18,151 nucleotides of DNA from an uncultured Treponema sp. (GCA_905372235.1 CAJPOF010000050.1:1-18151), one strand, 5' to 3'; shown: positions 1 to 5,786, numbered from the stretch's first letter. Numbers and translations: made by a program. The notes: generated by a model from the letters alone, not told the origin.

Positions 1-567
1 GCGAAATAAACGCATAAAGTCCGTAGGCGCATCCAGCGACAAGCAGCACATAAAGCGCAACCGACTTAAACCGTACAAACCGCCGAACGCCGACTTTTTG
101 TCCGCTGTCCGCTTGAGTTCCGACTGCTGTCTGCTTCGATTTTGCCGCTATCTTCCGGCTGATCATGCCTGCGTGCAGTCCGATGTGCAGCGACATAAAC
201 AAAAAATACCAGTGGCTTGCAAGCATGTGCGCCTTCCGTGCAAAATTGGCGTCGCCGCTGATTCCCAAGAACGCAAAAACGTGCTGCGAAATCATAATGC
301 CGCTTATCATCAAAAAGAGAACGCACGCAAGAATTCCGCAGTTTACGACCTCCTGCATGATTCTGAACGGACGGTATGCGCCTTTTGCAAGCGATGCGTA
401 CCAGCGGCGGTTCAGCGCGACATGCACGCCCCACAACACGAAAAGCGCCGCACCCAAAACCTCGTGTACGCCCGTCCACGGGAAAAATAATTTCCGCCCA
501 TCAACACGAGCGAAAAAATCGTCATCGAGATGTCTACGGTCATTATGATTGCGCTTTGTTTTGTCAT
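1..567 (-). pseudogene. DUF4405-family membrane protein gene, frameshifted and cut by left edge
   Basis: Read on the minus strand from an ATG at 567 (Shine-Dalgarno-like AAGGA just upstream), the first 29 codons give MTKQSAIIMTVDISMTIFSL and on to GGNYF. The frame then breaks at a run of five A (483-487 on the plus strand). One extra base there restores an open frame from about 484 to the left edge, reading FPWTGVHEVLGAALFVLWGV and later HMLASHWYFLFMSLHIGLHA. This is the pattern of DUF4405 integral membrane proteins, small cytochrome b-like four-helix proteins with histidines in the helices (here in VHEVLG, WGVHVALN, KAHMLASHW and SLHIGLHAG). The gene follows the EamA gene by 42 bases and probably shared its transcript. 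As written it would yield a short truncated peptide. A sequencing slip in the homopolymer is the alternative. The 3' end lies outside the window. Confidence 0.75.
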
Positions 568-609
568 TTTATTTTCCTTCTATCGAGATTTGATTTTGCC
601 GAGTTCTTC

Positions 610-990
610 TTACAGCACCATGAGCAGTGTGCCTGCCGTAATCAAAAGCGAACCGAATACCGTTCTTGCGTTAAGCTTTTCGTGCAGGAAAACGGCCGCC
701 AAAATCACGGTGATGACGACGCTTAATTTATCGACGGGAACGACTTTTGACGCTTCGCCGAGCTGCAACGCCTTGTAATAGCAGAGCCACGAAGCACCCG
801 TCGCAAGCCCAGAAAGAATCAAAAACAGCCAGCTTTTCCTTTCGATGCCGCCGATTCCGTGCTGTGCGCCGGTCAGAAAAACTATGCCCCACGCCATTCC
901 CAGCACAACGACCGTCCGTAACGCCGTCGCCAGAATTGAAGAGAACGCCGCAAACACCGCCGATAAAAACGCAAAAACCGCCCACATCAT
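610..990 (-). CDS. EamA-type (DMT superfamily) small transporter, probably with internal deletion
   Basis: A 126-residue hydrophobic protein of the single-EamA-domain type (about 140 residues, five membrane helices, probably working as a dimer in the inner membrane; substrate unknown). The start at 990 (MMWAVFAFLS) is chosen because GGAG sits 9 bases upstream; a longer reading from 1083 begins with non-conserved sequence. Recognisable family segments are VVVLGMAWGIVFLTGAQHGI, SWLCYYKALQLGEASKVVPV, DKLSVVITVILAAVFLHEKL and the C-terminal GSLLITAGTLLMVL. Near residue 20 the text runs SSILATALRT, whereas relatives as I recall them have about 12 more residues between SILA and TA(I/L)RT. The reading frame is kept, so the protein may be made, but the first helix hairpin would be disturbed. 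It is followed by the DUF4405 pseudogene. Confidence 0.8.
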   Translation of the reverse strand: MMWAVFAFLSAVFAAFSSILATALRTVVVLGMAWGIVFLTGAQHGIGGIERKSWLFLILSGLATGASWLCYYKALQLGEASKVVPVDKLSVVITVILAAVFLHEKLNARTVFGSLLITAGTLLMVL

Positions 991-1006
991 TTTTCGTAAC
1001 TCCGTT

Positions 1007-1141
1007 TTAAGGTGCAATCCGCAATCCGCCGTTTTTGAAAACGGATTCCCACAAGGATTCGGCATCCGCCCTGAAACGCTCAATATGCAGCATAGTTTTT
1101 AATTCCCTGTTCAAGAATTTCTGCTATTCTTGTAAATTTGT
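1007..1141 (-). pseudogene. Possible C-terminal remnant of an unrecognised gene, frameshifted
   Basis: Between the kinase-like gene and the EamA gene the minus strand reads KFTRIAEILEQGIKNYAAY and then a TGA (1080-1082). Shifting by one base gives ERFRADAESLWESVFKNGG followed by LRIAP and a TAA at 1007-1009. The two pieces join smoothly into one helical, charged sequence, as expected for the tail of a protein gene damaged by a one-base indel. I do not recognise the family. The remnant begins directly after the stop of the kinase-like gene, so its 5' part has been lost. Chance open frames of this length are common, so this stays tentative. Confidence 0.35.
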
Positions 1142-1143
1142 TA

Positions 1144-1659
1144 TTACAAATCAATATCGATTTCGTACTCGCCGTCAATGAGAAAATAATTGACATTATG
1201 TTTTCTCGCAAGCTCTAAAACCTTTGCGTTCTCTTTTAATACGCTCTCCAAAGTGCACCATTCATCATCCATACGGTTTTCAATAATGCTTGCGTATTTT
1301 TTGATATCGGCAAAATGATTTTTTATATAACTTTCACTCATAACAAGACAATAATATTTAATATGAGCAAGATATTCTTTTTCAAAATCCTTTGCCCAGT
1401 CAAAAGGAATATAAAATCCTTCTACAATAAGATTTTGCTTATTCTCTATCACAGTCTTAATCATCTCACGTACAATAGGCCACAAATAAGCAGTGAGCTG
1501 TGAATCATCACTCATAGGAGTAAGCGCAGTATTCCTGCTCCGAATCAAACCCATTTTCAAATGGTCTATTGAAAAATACGGATATTTGTATTTTTCAAGC
1601 AATTTTTGTGAAAGCGCTGTCTTCCCCGTGTGTGATGCGCCGCTAATTAAAATTATCAA
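1144..1659 (-). CDS. P-loop kinase-like ATP-binding protein
   Basis: A 171-residue protein with an N-terminal Walker A motif, GASHTGKT (residues 7-14), preceded by the short hydrophobic strand IILIS. It continues with YFSIDHLKMGLIRS, where Asp is placed as in the second acidic motif of adenylate- or nucleotide-kinase-like folds, and NLIVEGFYIPFDW, a typical buried strand with an acidic residue. The family is a set of small cytoplasmic P-loop phosphotransferases of unknown substrate, sometimes annotated as adenylate kinase-like. The start is TTG: the conserved N terminus begins exactly there, and AGAGG lies 8-9 bases upstream, overlapping the stop of the GNAT gene 5 bases before it. The two genes are therefore probably translated from one message. 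Length and sequence look intact. Confidence 0.8.
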   Translation of the reverse strand: MIILISGASHTGKTALSQKLLEKYKYPYFSIDHLKMGLIRSRNTALTPMSDDSQLTAYLWPIVREMIKTVIENKQNLIVEGFYIPFDWAKDFEKEYLAHIKYYCLVMSESYIKNHFADIKKYASIIENRMDDEWCTLESVLKENAKVLELARKHNVNYFLIDGEYEIDIDL

Positions 1660-1664
1660 AAGCC

Positions 1665-2426
1665 TTACCTCTGTGTGCGGATAAACGCCGAATCCGTATC
1701 GCTTTCTTCCGCAAAGACAAAACGCTCCGCACGCATGTGTAAATCATATTTTTCACGCAGAGCGGCAATCTTTTCCATCATGGGAGAAGCGTGGTGCCTG
1801 TCCAGCGACTGCGCATCTTTCCAGCGGTCAATCAAAAGCACCGTCTGCGGATCTTTAAGCGACCGGAAATATTCGTACCGCTCGTTCCCTTCTTCATGGC
1901 GAATCTCTTCAACAATGCCGCTCAGATACCCCGGAAGCAATTCCTTACAGAGGAAAAATGACGCGTCAGTTCCTTCCGGCAAGCCGTGATATCTGATGCC
2001 GTATGCACTTGCGTAGGTACATCCGCTTTTGCCGTAAAAGTCGATATTGCCTTCAAAGCATACTGCACCACAGCCGAATTCTTTTGCTTTATCAAGAGAA
2101 TAGTCCAGCAGGATTTTTCCGTACCCCTGCCGTTTCAGTTCCGAAGCAATACAAATCGGCCTCATTGTCATAATCGGAACCGCTCTCCCGTCATCCGCGC
2201 TAATTATTGCCCTGACGAAAATATTTTGCCCAATCAGTTTACCGTCCTTTTCCATCACAAAATCAAGCTCGTGAACAAATGCAGGATCATTTCGAAGCTG
2301 TTTTAAAATATAGTGCTCCTGACACCCCGGACGGTATACATTCCAAAAGCTTTCACGCACGAGGTTTTCAACGGCGCGGTAATCTTCTTTTCTTTCCAAA
2401 CGAATGATATAGTTGTTTTTGATCAT
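1665..2426 (-). CDS. GNAT N-acetyltransferase fused to a monooxygenase-like (ABM) domain
   Basis: A 253-residue protein starting at the ATG at 2426 (MIKNNYIIRLERKEDY), where the GNAT fold begins; an upstream start at 2477 adds unconserved residues. Residues 5-165 are a GNAT domain: the first strand and helix, ENLVRESFWNVYRPGCQEHY, an acceptor region, the acetyl-CoA pyrophosphate-binding loop RQGYGK (99-104), and IDFYGKSGCTYASAYGIRYH. From about residue 171 the text changes to HEEGNERYEYFRSLKDPQTV, LLIDRWKDAQSLDRHHASP and MEKIAALREKYDLHM, which fits the dimeric alpha/beta antibiotic-biosynthesis-monooxygenase (quinol monooxygenase-like) fold, missing its first strand. Relatives of the GNAT part normally have their own C-terminal segment after ELxPGYL. 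The product is therefore probably a deletion fusion of two adjacent genes. The acetyl acceptor is unknown. Confidence 0.8.
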   Translation of the reverse strand: MIKNNYIIRLERKEDYRAVENLVRESFWNVYRPGCQEHYILKQLRNDPAFVHELDFVMEKDGKLIGQNIFVRAIISADDGRAVPIMTMRPICIASELKRQGYGKILLDYSLDKAKEFGCGAVCFEGNIDFYGKSGCTYASAYGIRYHGLPEGTDASFFLCKELLPGYLSGIVEEIRHEEGNERYEYFRSLKDPQTVLLIDRWKDAQSLDRHHASPMMEKIAALREKYDLHMRAERFVFAEESDTDSAFIRTQR

Positions 2427-2534
2427 TGACCTACCCTTGCTAGCTAAAGCACTGTAGTATAACCGTTTTTGCCGCAATCGCCCAATGCCCTTCTAAGGCA
2501 AGGTATTCTTTTCGCCATCTGAATGAAAGAGCCT
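2427..2534. other. Upstream region of the GNAT fusion gene
   Basis: This gap precedes the GNAT fusion gene on the minus strand. I see no convincing -35/-10 pair and no coding frame. The sequence directly before the start codon (AAGGGTAGG) can serve as a ribosome binding site. Confidence 0.4.
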
Positions 2535-2787
2535 GCTTCCTTTGAGCGAAGGAGTTTGCTTCCTCCGAGCGGAGGGAATGCCTCCCTACTGACATATGGA
2601 ACTCTTCCCTACGGGCGAGGGGAAGCGTTCCCCTCGAACGAGTGTGTACCCCTGATCCGAGCAGGTCGATGGGGCTGATCCGGGCGAACGGGCAAGTCCG
2701 ACCCGAACGACACGAGCTGTTCGCATCGCCCTATGCGAATGGTTCGCATGCCCCGATACGAATGGCTCGTATCGGGCGGTACGAGCC
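2535..2787. repeat. Array of serial hairpins with alternating complementary arms
   Basis: The stretch between the flavodoxin-like and GNAT genes is almost wholly inverted repeats. Clear stems are TTCCTT/AAGGAG around TGAGCG (2537-2554), TTCCTCC/GGAGGGAA around GAGC (2560-2578), GGAGG/CCTCC (2571-2585), AGGGGAA/TTCCCCT around GCG (about 2619-2635), TTCGCAT/ATGCGAA around CGCCCT (2720-2739), ATGCGAA/TTCGCAT around TGG (2733-2749), CCCGATACGA/TCGTATCGGG around ATGGC (2752-2776), and GGCTCGTA/TACGAGCC around TCGGGCGG (2764-2787). Several arms can pair with either the previous or the following arm. Linkers fall into two kinds: GAGCG/GGGCG and TTTGC/AATGC/ATGG. Arm sequence differs from unit to unit. 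It could act in part as a bidirectional transcription terminator. Confidence 0.75.
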
Positions 2788-2790
2788 GAT

Positions 2791-3423
2791 TTATTTTACC
2801 TTTATTTCGCCGAGCCATTTGAGCGTGTCTCGCTTTGCATCATCCGCCATTTTTTGAGCCGTCTGCCCACGCATCGAAAACGCTTTCAGCACCGTCGCTT
2901 TGGGACTCGCCGACTGAATCCGCCGTGCCGTACCAGATTCTCCGCTTCCTTCGTGCGTGCAAAACGGAATAATCGTTTTTCCGGAAAAATCGCTAGTCTC
3001 TAAAAATGTGCACATCGCCATCGGCAAGTCTCCCCACCAAATCGGGTAGCCCAAAAAGATGATGTCGTATTCGCTCACATTCGGAATCGAGCCGGCAAGT
3101 TTCGGGCGCGCATTATTTTTCCGCTCTTCCGAAGCGACATTTGTGCATTCCCTGTAATTTTTCGGGTAGGGCGCAACGGTTTGAATGTGAAATGAATCCG
3201 ATTTCAGCTCCTGCGCAATGAATTCGGCAAGAATCTGCGTGTTCCCTTTTTTGACAACGCCTACACCGTAGTTTTCGTCCGCACGGGAAAAGTAAGCGAC
3301 CAGAATCTTGGAATCCTTTTTCGCCCCGGAAAGGGTGGTTTCCGCAAAGAGGTTTACCGAACCGCTTCCCGCAACAATCGGCAGCAGCAACAATAACAAC
3401 AACGACATACGAATCTTTTTCAT
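2791..3423 (-). CDS. Exported flavodoxin-like protein
   Basis: A 210-residue protein with an N-terminal signal peptide: KK, then a leucine-rich core MSLLLLLLLPIVAG, and a probable signal peptidase I site after SVNLFA (about residue 28). No lipobox cysteine is seen. The mature part is a flavodoxin fold: ILVAYFSRADENYGVGVVKK (strand 1 and a phosphate-binding loop of the long, atypical type), DIIFLGYPIWWGDLPMAMCT (about 120-139, FMN isoalloxazine loop with aromatic residues) and IIPFCTHEGSGESGTARRI (about 151-169). It matches the flavodoxin_4-like family, whose members bind FMN and are thought to carry electrons or act as reductases. Secretion to the periplasm is inferred from the signal sequence. 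GGGAG lies 6 bases before the ATG at 3423. It probably has its own promoter. Confidence 0.85.
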   Translation of the reverse strand: MKKIRMSLLLLLLLPIVAGSGSVNLFAETTLSGAKKDSKILVAYFSRADENYGVGVVKKGNTQILAEFIAQELKSDSFHIQTVAPYPKNYRECTNVASEERKNNARPKLAGSIPNVSEYDIIFLGYPIWWGDLPMAMCTFLETSDFSGKTIIPFCTHEGSGESGTARRIQSASPKATVLKAFSMRGQTAQKMADDAKRDTLKWLGEIKVK

Positions 3424-3527
3424 AACAATCTCCCATATAATTTTGCAGAATCTCTCAAAATCCGTGCAAACTTAAAATAAAATGACGGCGATATTTCGTT
3501 CACCGCTTTTATCTCTCTCCTTGGTTT

Positions 3528-3557
3528 ATAATCAAGTTAAAGCATGATTTATGTCAA
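3528..3557 (-). promoter_or_regulatory. Candidate promoter of the flavodoxin-like gene
   Basis: On the minus strand a perfect -35 TTGACA (3552-3557) is followed after 18 bases by GATTAT (3528-3533), a four-of-six match to the -10 consensus. A TATAAA two bases further on is an alternative with unusually long spacing. A start point here would give a leader of about 100 bases before the flavodoxin-like ATG. Confidence 0.4.
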
Positions 3558-3616
3558 GGAGAAGCGTTCCCCCAAAATAACCGTTACCGTAAAAATCGGC
3601 TGCGCTCCCGGCAGCC
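3558..3616. repeat. Pair of hairpins resembling the 2535-2787 array
   Basis: GGAGAA-GCG-TTCCCC (3558-3572, one mismatch) and GGCTGC/GCAGCC around GCTCCCG (3598-3616) lie between the flavodoxin-like promoter and the end of the GNAT pseudogene. The first shares the core GAAGCGTTCC with the array hairpin at about 2625. The second has, on the minus strand, a loop ending GGGAGC, close to the GAGC linkers of the array. It may end transcripts of the pseudogene. Confidence 0.5.
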
Positions 3617-4128
3617 TACCGCACCCACTGAAATGCAAGTCTCTCCGTATCCTGTTCGGGACAATTGGGGCGTGCCTCAATATTGATAATGCCGCAATAC
3701 TGAAAGCCGTGTTTTTCGATGAGCCGGCGCATGACGAGATTGTCCTTGTAGGTGTCGATACGCACATTACCTCATGAAGTTTTTGCAAATGCCACCGCCG
3801 CTTAAAAGATTCCGTGCGCTTTTCCATCGCCTGCGATTCTGTGGAGCGTCGCATAGGGCTGAGAATTAAGCCATGCGCCATCTATCTTTGCGTATGTTGG
3901 CTCGATTCCTGCGATTAACGCAAAAACGCCGTGGATCTCATTATCTGCGGTTACCGCATACAGATTTCCGGATGCAATATCGCATTCAATCAGGCTTTGC
4001 GACGGGTAACTGTCTTCCCATTGATTCGGATTCCCTGTCGCTTTCATAAATGCCCGTGCGCTCGCAAAAATTGCCATAAGATTCGAAATGTCTTCGGGCT
4101 TTGCAGGACGAATTAAAAACTCGCTCAT
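3616..4128 (-). pseudogene. GNAT acetyltransferase gene with two in-frame stop codons
   Basis: The frame from the ATG at 4128 (TGGAG upstream) reads MSEFLIRPAKPEDISNLMAI, ASARAFMKATGNPNQWEDSY and GNLYAVTADNEIHGVFALI, the N-terminal half of a small GNAT acetyltransferase. It then stops with TAA at 3802-3804 after HRIAGDGKAHGIF. The same frame continues AAVAFAKTS, a second stop TGA (3772-3774), then GNVRIDTYKDNLVMRRLIEK, HGFQYCGIINIEARPNCPEQ and DTERLAFQWVR to TAG at 3616-3618. The total of 170 codons matches a full-length family member, and the second half carries the usual IDTYKDN-MRRLIEKHGF conserved region. No indel is needed: two point mutations, one probably AAA to TAA, account for both stops. 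The acetyl-CoA loop is near the first stop, so the short product should be inactive. Confidence 0.85.
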
Positions 4129-4256
4129 TTCAAACTCCAGTAAACTAAATAATACGAACCGTGCCGTATGGTGCGGTCGAGCAGTTCCTTTGTGCGGATG
4201 CGTAGCACATCACCCGACGACATAAGATTGTACAAATCGGAAACGCAACGGTCTAC
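4125..4256 (-). pseudogene. C-terminal remnant of an unrecognised upstream gene
   Basis: A minus-strand frame reads VDRCVSDLYNLMSSGDVLRI, then RTKELLDRTIRHGSYYLVYW and SLK, ending in a TGA that overlaps the start of the GNAT pseudogene (ATGA). This four-base overlap is typical of translational coupling and supports it being real. Just upstream, another frame reads GFVGNAEDFYAL; adding one A at about 4257-4260 would join it to VDRCVSD. The remnant is thus the tail of a frameshifted gene whose front is lost. I do not recognise the family. Confidence 0.45.
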
Positions 4257-4365
4257 GATAAAGCATAAAAATCTTCGGCATTACCTACAAATCCGATTCA
4301 CAGTGGCAATGTACTGACATCAAACGAAAATAGCGGCATACTGTATTCATAGCGGAGGCTAGAAA
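4257..4365. other. Gap before the VOC gene
   Basis: This stretch has the possible further remnant described for the 4125-4256 entry, and the leader of the VOC gene with a strong GGAGG ribosome binding site (4354-4358). I see no clear promoter consensus. Confidence 0.4.
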
Positions 4366-4809
4366 ATGGCAACAACAAAAATGAACAAGATTACTTGTAT
4401 TTGTTTAGGTGTTAAAGATATGGAAAAATCAATCAAGTTTTATAGAGATGGTTTAGGATATAAGACTGATTGCAGAGAAAATAATCCGCCGGTATGCTTT
4501 TTTGATACTCCGGGAACAAAGTTCGAACTATTTCCTTTGGAACAATTAGCAAAAGATATTGATGAAAATAATCCACCAAAAGGAAATGGATTTTCAGGAA
4601 TTACATTAGCTTACAATGTTGAACATAAAGAAGATGTAGATACTGTAATTGAATTAGTAAGAAATGCTGGCGGAAAAATTGTAAAAGAACCACAAGACAC
4701 CTTTTGGGGCGGATATCATGCATATTTTTCTGATTTAGATGGATATTACTGGGAAGTTGCATGGGCTTCAAATTTTAAGTTTGATGAAAATGGACTATTA
4801 AAATTTTAA
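4366..4809 (+). CDS. VOC superfamily (glyoxalase/bleomycin resistance-like) protein
   Basis: A 147-residue protein with two beta-alpha-beta-beta-beta modules. The first covers ITCICLGVKDMEKSIKFYRD, GLGYK and the strand VCFFDTPGTKFELFPLEQLA. The second covers FSGITLAYNVEHKEDVDTVI, AGGKIVKEPQDTFWGGYHAY and FSDLDGYYWEVAWA. Members bind a divalent metal and act as lyases, dioxygenases or drug-binding proteins; the sequence does not fix a substrate. The Glu in FELFPL and the Glu in YWEVAW are at usual metal-ligand places. GGAGG at 4354-4358 sets the ATG at 4366; a second ATG five codons later is less well placed. Codon use is markedly richer in A and T than that of its neighbours, which suggests recent acquisition. 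It is followed by the TfoX-like gene after 22 bases. Confidence 0.85.
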   Translation: MATTKMNKITCICLGVKDMEKSIKFYRDGLGYKTDCRENNPPVCFFDTPGTKFELFPLEQLAKDIDENNPPKGNGFSGITLAYNVEHKEDVDTVIELVRNAGGKIVKEPQDTFWGGYHAYFSDLDGYYWEVAWASNFKFDENGLLKF

Positions 4810-4831
4810 CGGATAAGGGAATGTATTAAAA

Positions 4832-5152
4832 ATGGCTTCCAGCAAAACATATTTAGATTTTATTTTAGACCAGCTTTCCGATTTGGAAGACATAAGCTAC
4901 CGCGCAATGATGGGAGAATTTATCATCTACTATTGCGATAAAATTGTAGGCGGTATTTACGATGACCGATTACTCGTAAAAGCAGTGCCAGCGGCGATTG
5001 CGTACATGCCGGACGCTTCCTACGAATTGCCGTATCAGGGTGCAAAAGAAATGCTATTAGTGGAGGAGGTAGACAACAAAACATTTCTGAGCGGTTTGTT
5101 CAATGCAATGTTCGATGAATTACCGACGCCTAAACCGAAAAAGAAGAAATGA
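4832..5152 (+). CDS. TfoX N-terminal domain protein
   Basis: A 106-residue protein made only of a TfoX/Sxy N-terminal domain: FILDQLSDLEDISYRAMMGE, FIIYYCDKIVGGIYDDRLLV, KAVPAAIAYMPDASYELPYQ and GAKEMLLVEEVDN. Full-length TfoX proteins of gamma-proteobacteria regulate competence, but stand-alone domains like this are widespread in Firmicutes and spirochaetes and have no settled function. The tail ends in lysines. AAGGGAA precedes the ATG at a suitable distance. It probably shares a transcript with the VOC gene upstream, although its base composition is closer to the rest of the window. Confidence 0.85.
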   Translation: MASSKTYLDFILDQLSDLEDISYRAMMGEFIIYYCDKIVGGIYDDRLLVKAVPAAIAYMPDASYELPYQGAKEMLLVEEVDNKTFLSGLFNAMFDELPTPKPKKKK

Positions 5153-5179
5153 ACTTCGGTAGTTTTCCTTTATATGATT

Positions 5180-5232
5180 GGGCATCGGCGGATGCCCCTC
5201 GATTAAAAATCGTAGCGCATCCGCCGATGCCC
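5180..5232. repeat. 16-bp perfect inverted repeat with nested short stems
   Basis: GGGCATCGGCGGATGC (5180-5195) is repeated in reverse complement at 5217-5232. Each arm is itself a small hairpin: GGGCATC/GATGCCC around GGCG, and GCATC/GATGC around CGCC. The loop holds CGAT-TAAAA-ATCG. The RNA could fold as one long hairpin or as three short ones in a row, which is the same layout as the array at 2535-2787. Confidence 0.8.
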
Positions 5233-5255
5233 ATGCTCGAATATCTATTAGTGAA

Positions 5256-5296
5256 CCTCTAAAAACTTCAGTTTTTAGAGGTGTTTCTTGATTTTA
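5256..5296 (+). terminator. Candidate terminator of the VOC-TfoX transcript
   Basis: CCTCTAAAAAC (5256-5266) pairs with GTTTTTAGAGG (5271-5281) across a TTCA loop, followed by the T-rich tail TGTTTCTTGATTTT. The stem is AT-rich in its upper part and the tail is broken, so efficiency is uncertain. Confidence 0.45.
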
Positions 5297-5300
5297 ATTT

Positions 5301-5434
5301 GCGATGTTTGCGTTTACGCAAACTCGCCGTTTAACAAGGCTGCACCATTTCAGCGGCCGCAGTTAAACCTCCCATAAAAAATCCACCGCACGATTTTAAA
5401 ACCTAGGCGATTTTCAATTCCATTCCGGAAACAG
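5301..5434. repeat. Hairpin-containing intergenic stretch
   Basis: GCGA-T-GTTTGCG (5301-5312) pairs with CGCAAAC-TCGC (5317-5327) across TTTA, one base bulged. GTTTAAC (5329-5335) is answered by GTTAAAC (5362-5368) 26 bases later. No coding frame is supported in this gap, and the rest up to the rubredoxin terminator shows nothing I can name. Confidence 0.5.
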
Positions 5435-5464
5435 AAAGAAGCCGCCTAAAAAAGCGACTTCTTT
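5435..5464 (-). terminator. Terminator of the rubredoxin gene
   Basis: On the minus strand AAAGAAGTCGC and GCGGCTTCTTT pair (one mismatch) around TTTTTTAG, followed by TTTCTGTTT-type sequence reading outward from 5434. It lies about 40 bases past the rubredoxin stop codon. Confidence 0.5.
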
Positions 5465-5502
5465 ATCACACATTGCAGATTGCAGCGAGCATTCTATATC
5501 AT

Positions 5503-5661
5503 TTACTCAACAATGAATACGTCTCTTCCTGCGCCACACTCCGGACAAGTATAATCAGCAGGAACATCTTTCCACGCCGTTCCGGCAGGAACACCCTTTT
5601 TTGAATCTCCCTTCTCACTGTCATACACATATCCGCAACTATCGCATTGCATTCTTTCCAT
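5503..5661 (-). CDS. Rubredoxin
   Basis: A 52-residue protein with the two iron-binding knuckles of rubredoxin: MQCDSCGYVYD (Cys6, Cys9) and YTCPECGAGRD (Cys39, Cys42), plus the conserved aromatic residues Tyr11, Tyr13, Trp30 and Phe49. One iron atom held by the four cysteines makes it a small cytoplasmic electron carrier, in anaerobes often serving oxygen or peroxide reduction systems. The start at 5661 (MERMQC) is chosen because AGGAG lies 8 bases upstream; the in-frame ATG at 5652 is also possible, and upstream in-frame codons are not family-like. It is divergent from a Fur-family gene, which fits shared control by oxidative stress or iron, though the partner gene is truncated. Confidence 0.93.
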   Translation of the reverse strand: MERMQCDSCGYVYDSEKGDSKKGVPAGTAWKDVPADYTCPECGAGRDVFIVE

Positions 5662-5693
5662 AAAAAAGACTCCTGTTTTTTGTTGTCTCTTTA

Positions 5694-5722
5694 ATTGTAC
5701 CTCATAAAACCCTACTTTGCAA
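5694..5722 (-). promoter_or_regulatory. Candidate rubredoxin promoter
   Basis: On the minus strand TTGCAA (5717-5722) is followed after 17 bases by TACAAT (5694-5699), five of six to the -10 consensus. Transcription would start about 25 bases before the ATG at 5661. Confidence 0.5.
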
Positions 5723-5786
5723 TCAAGATTATTTATACTTTGAGAAGGACTTGCAAAATATTTTTGAAAGCATGCGAAATAAATAA

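Noticed and set aside
66..479. Minus-strand 137-codon frame at the left edge
   Set aside because: It is a different frame from the DUF4405-like reading, is rich in Arg and Cys, and matches nothing, while the adjacent frame carries clear family sequence.
2535..2787. CRISPR array
   Set aside because: Units differ in arm sequence, there is no constant repeat with unique spacers of equal length, and no cas gene is nearby.
2609..2857. Open frames on both strands within the hairpin array
   Set aside because: They arise from the GC-rich inverted repeats; the peptides are low-complexity and have no ribosome binding site of note.
3544..3777. Plus-strand small frame over the end of the GNAT pseudogene
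   Set aside because: It is the complement of conserved GNAT sequence and has no independent support.
3616..4128. Recoding of stop codons in the GNAT gene
   Set aside because: Both TAA and TGA would need to be read as sense, while other genes here end normally at TAA, TGA and TAG; no recoding element was seen.
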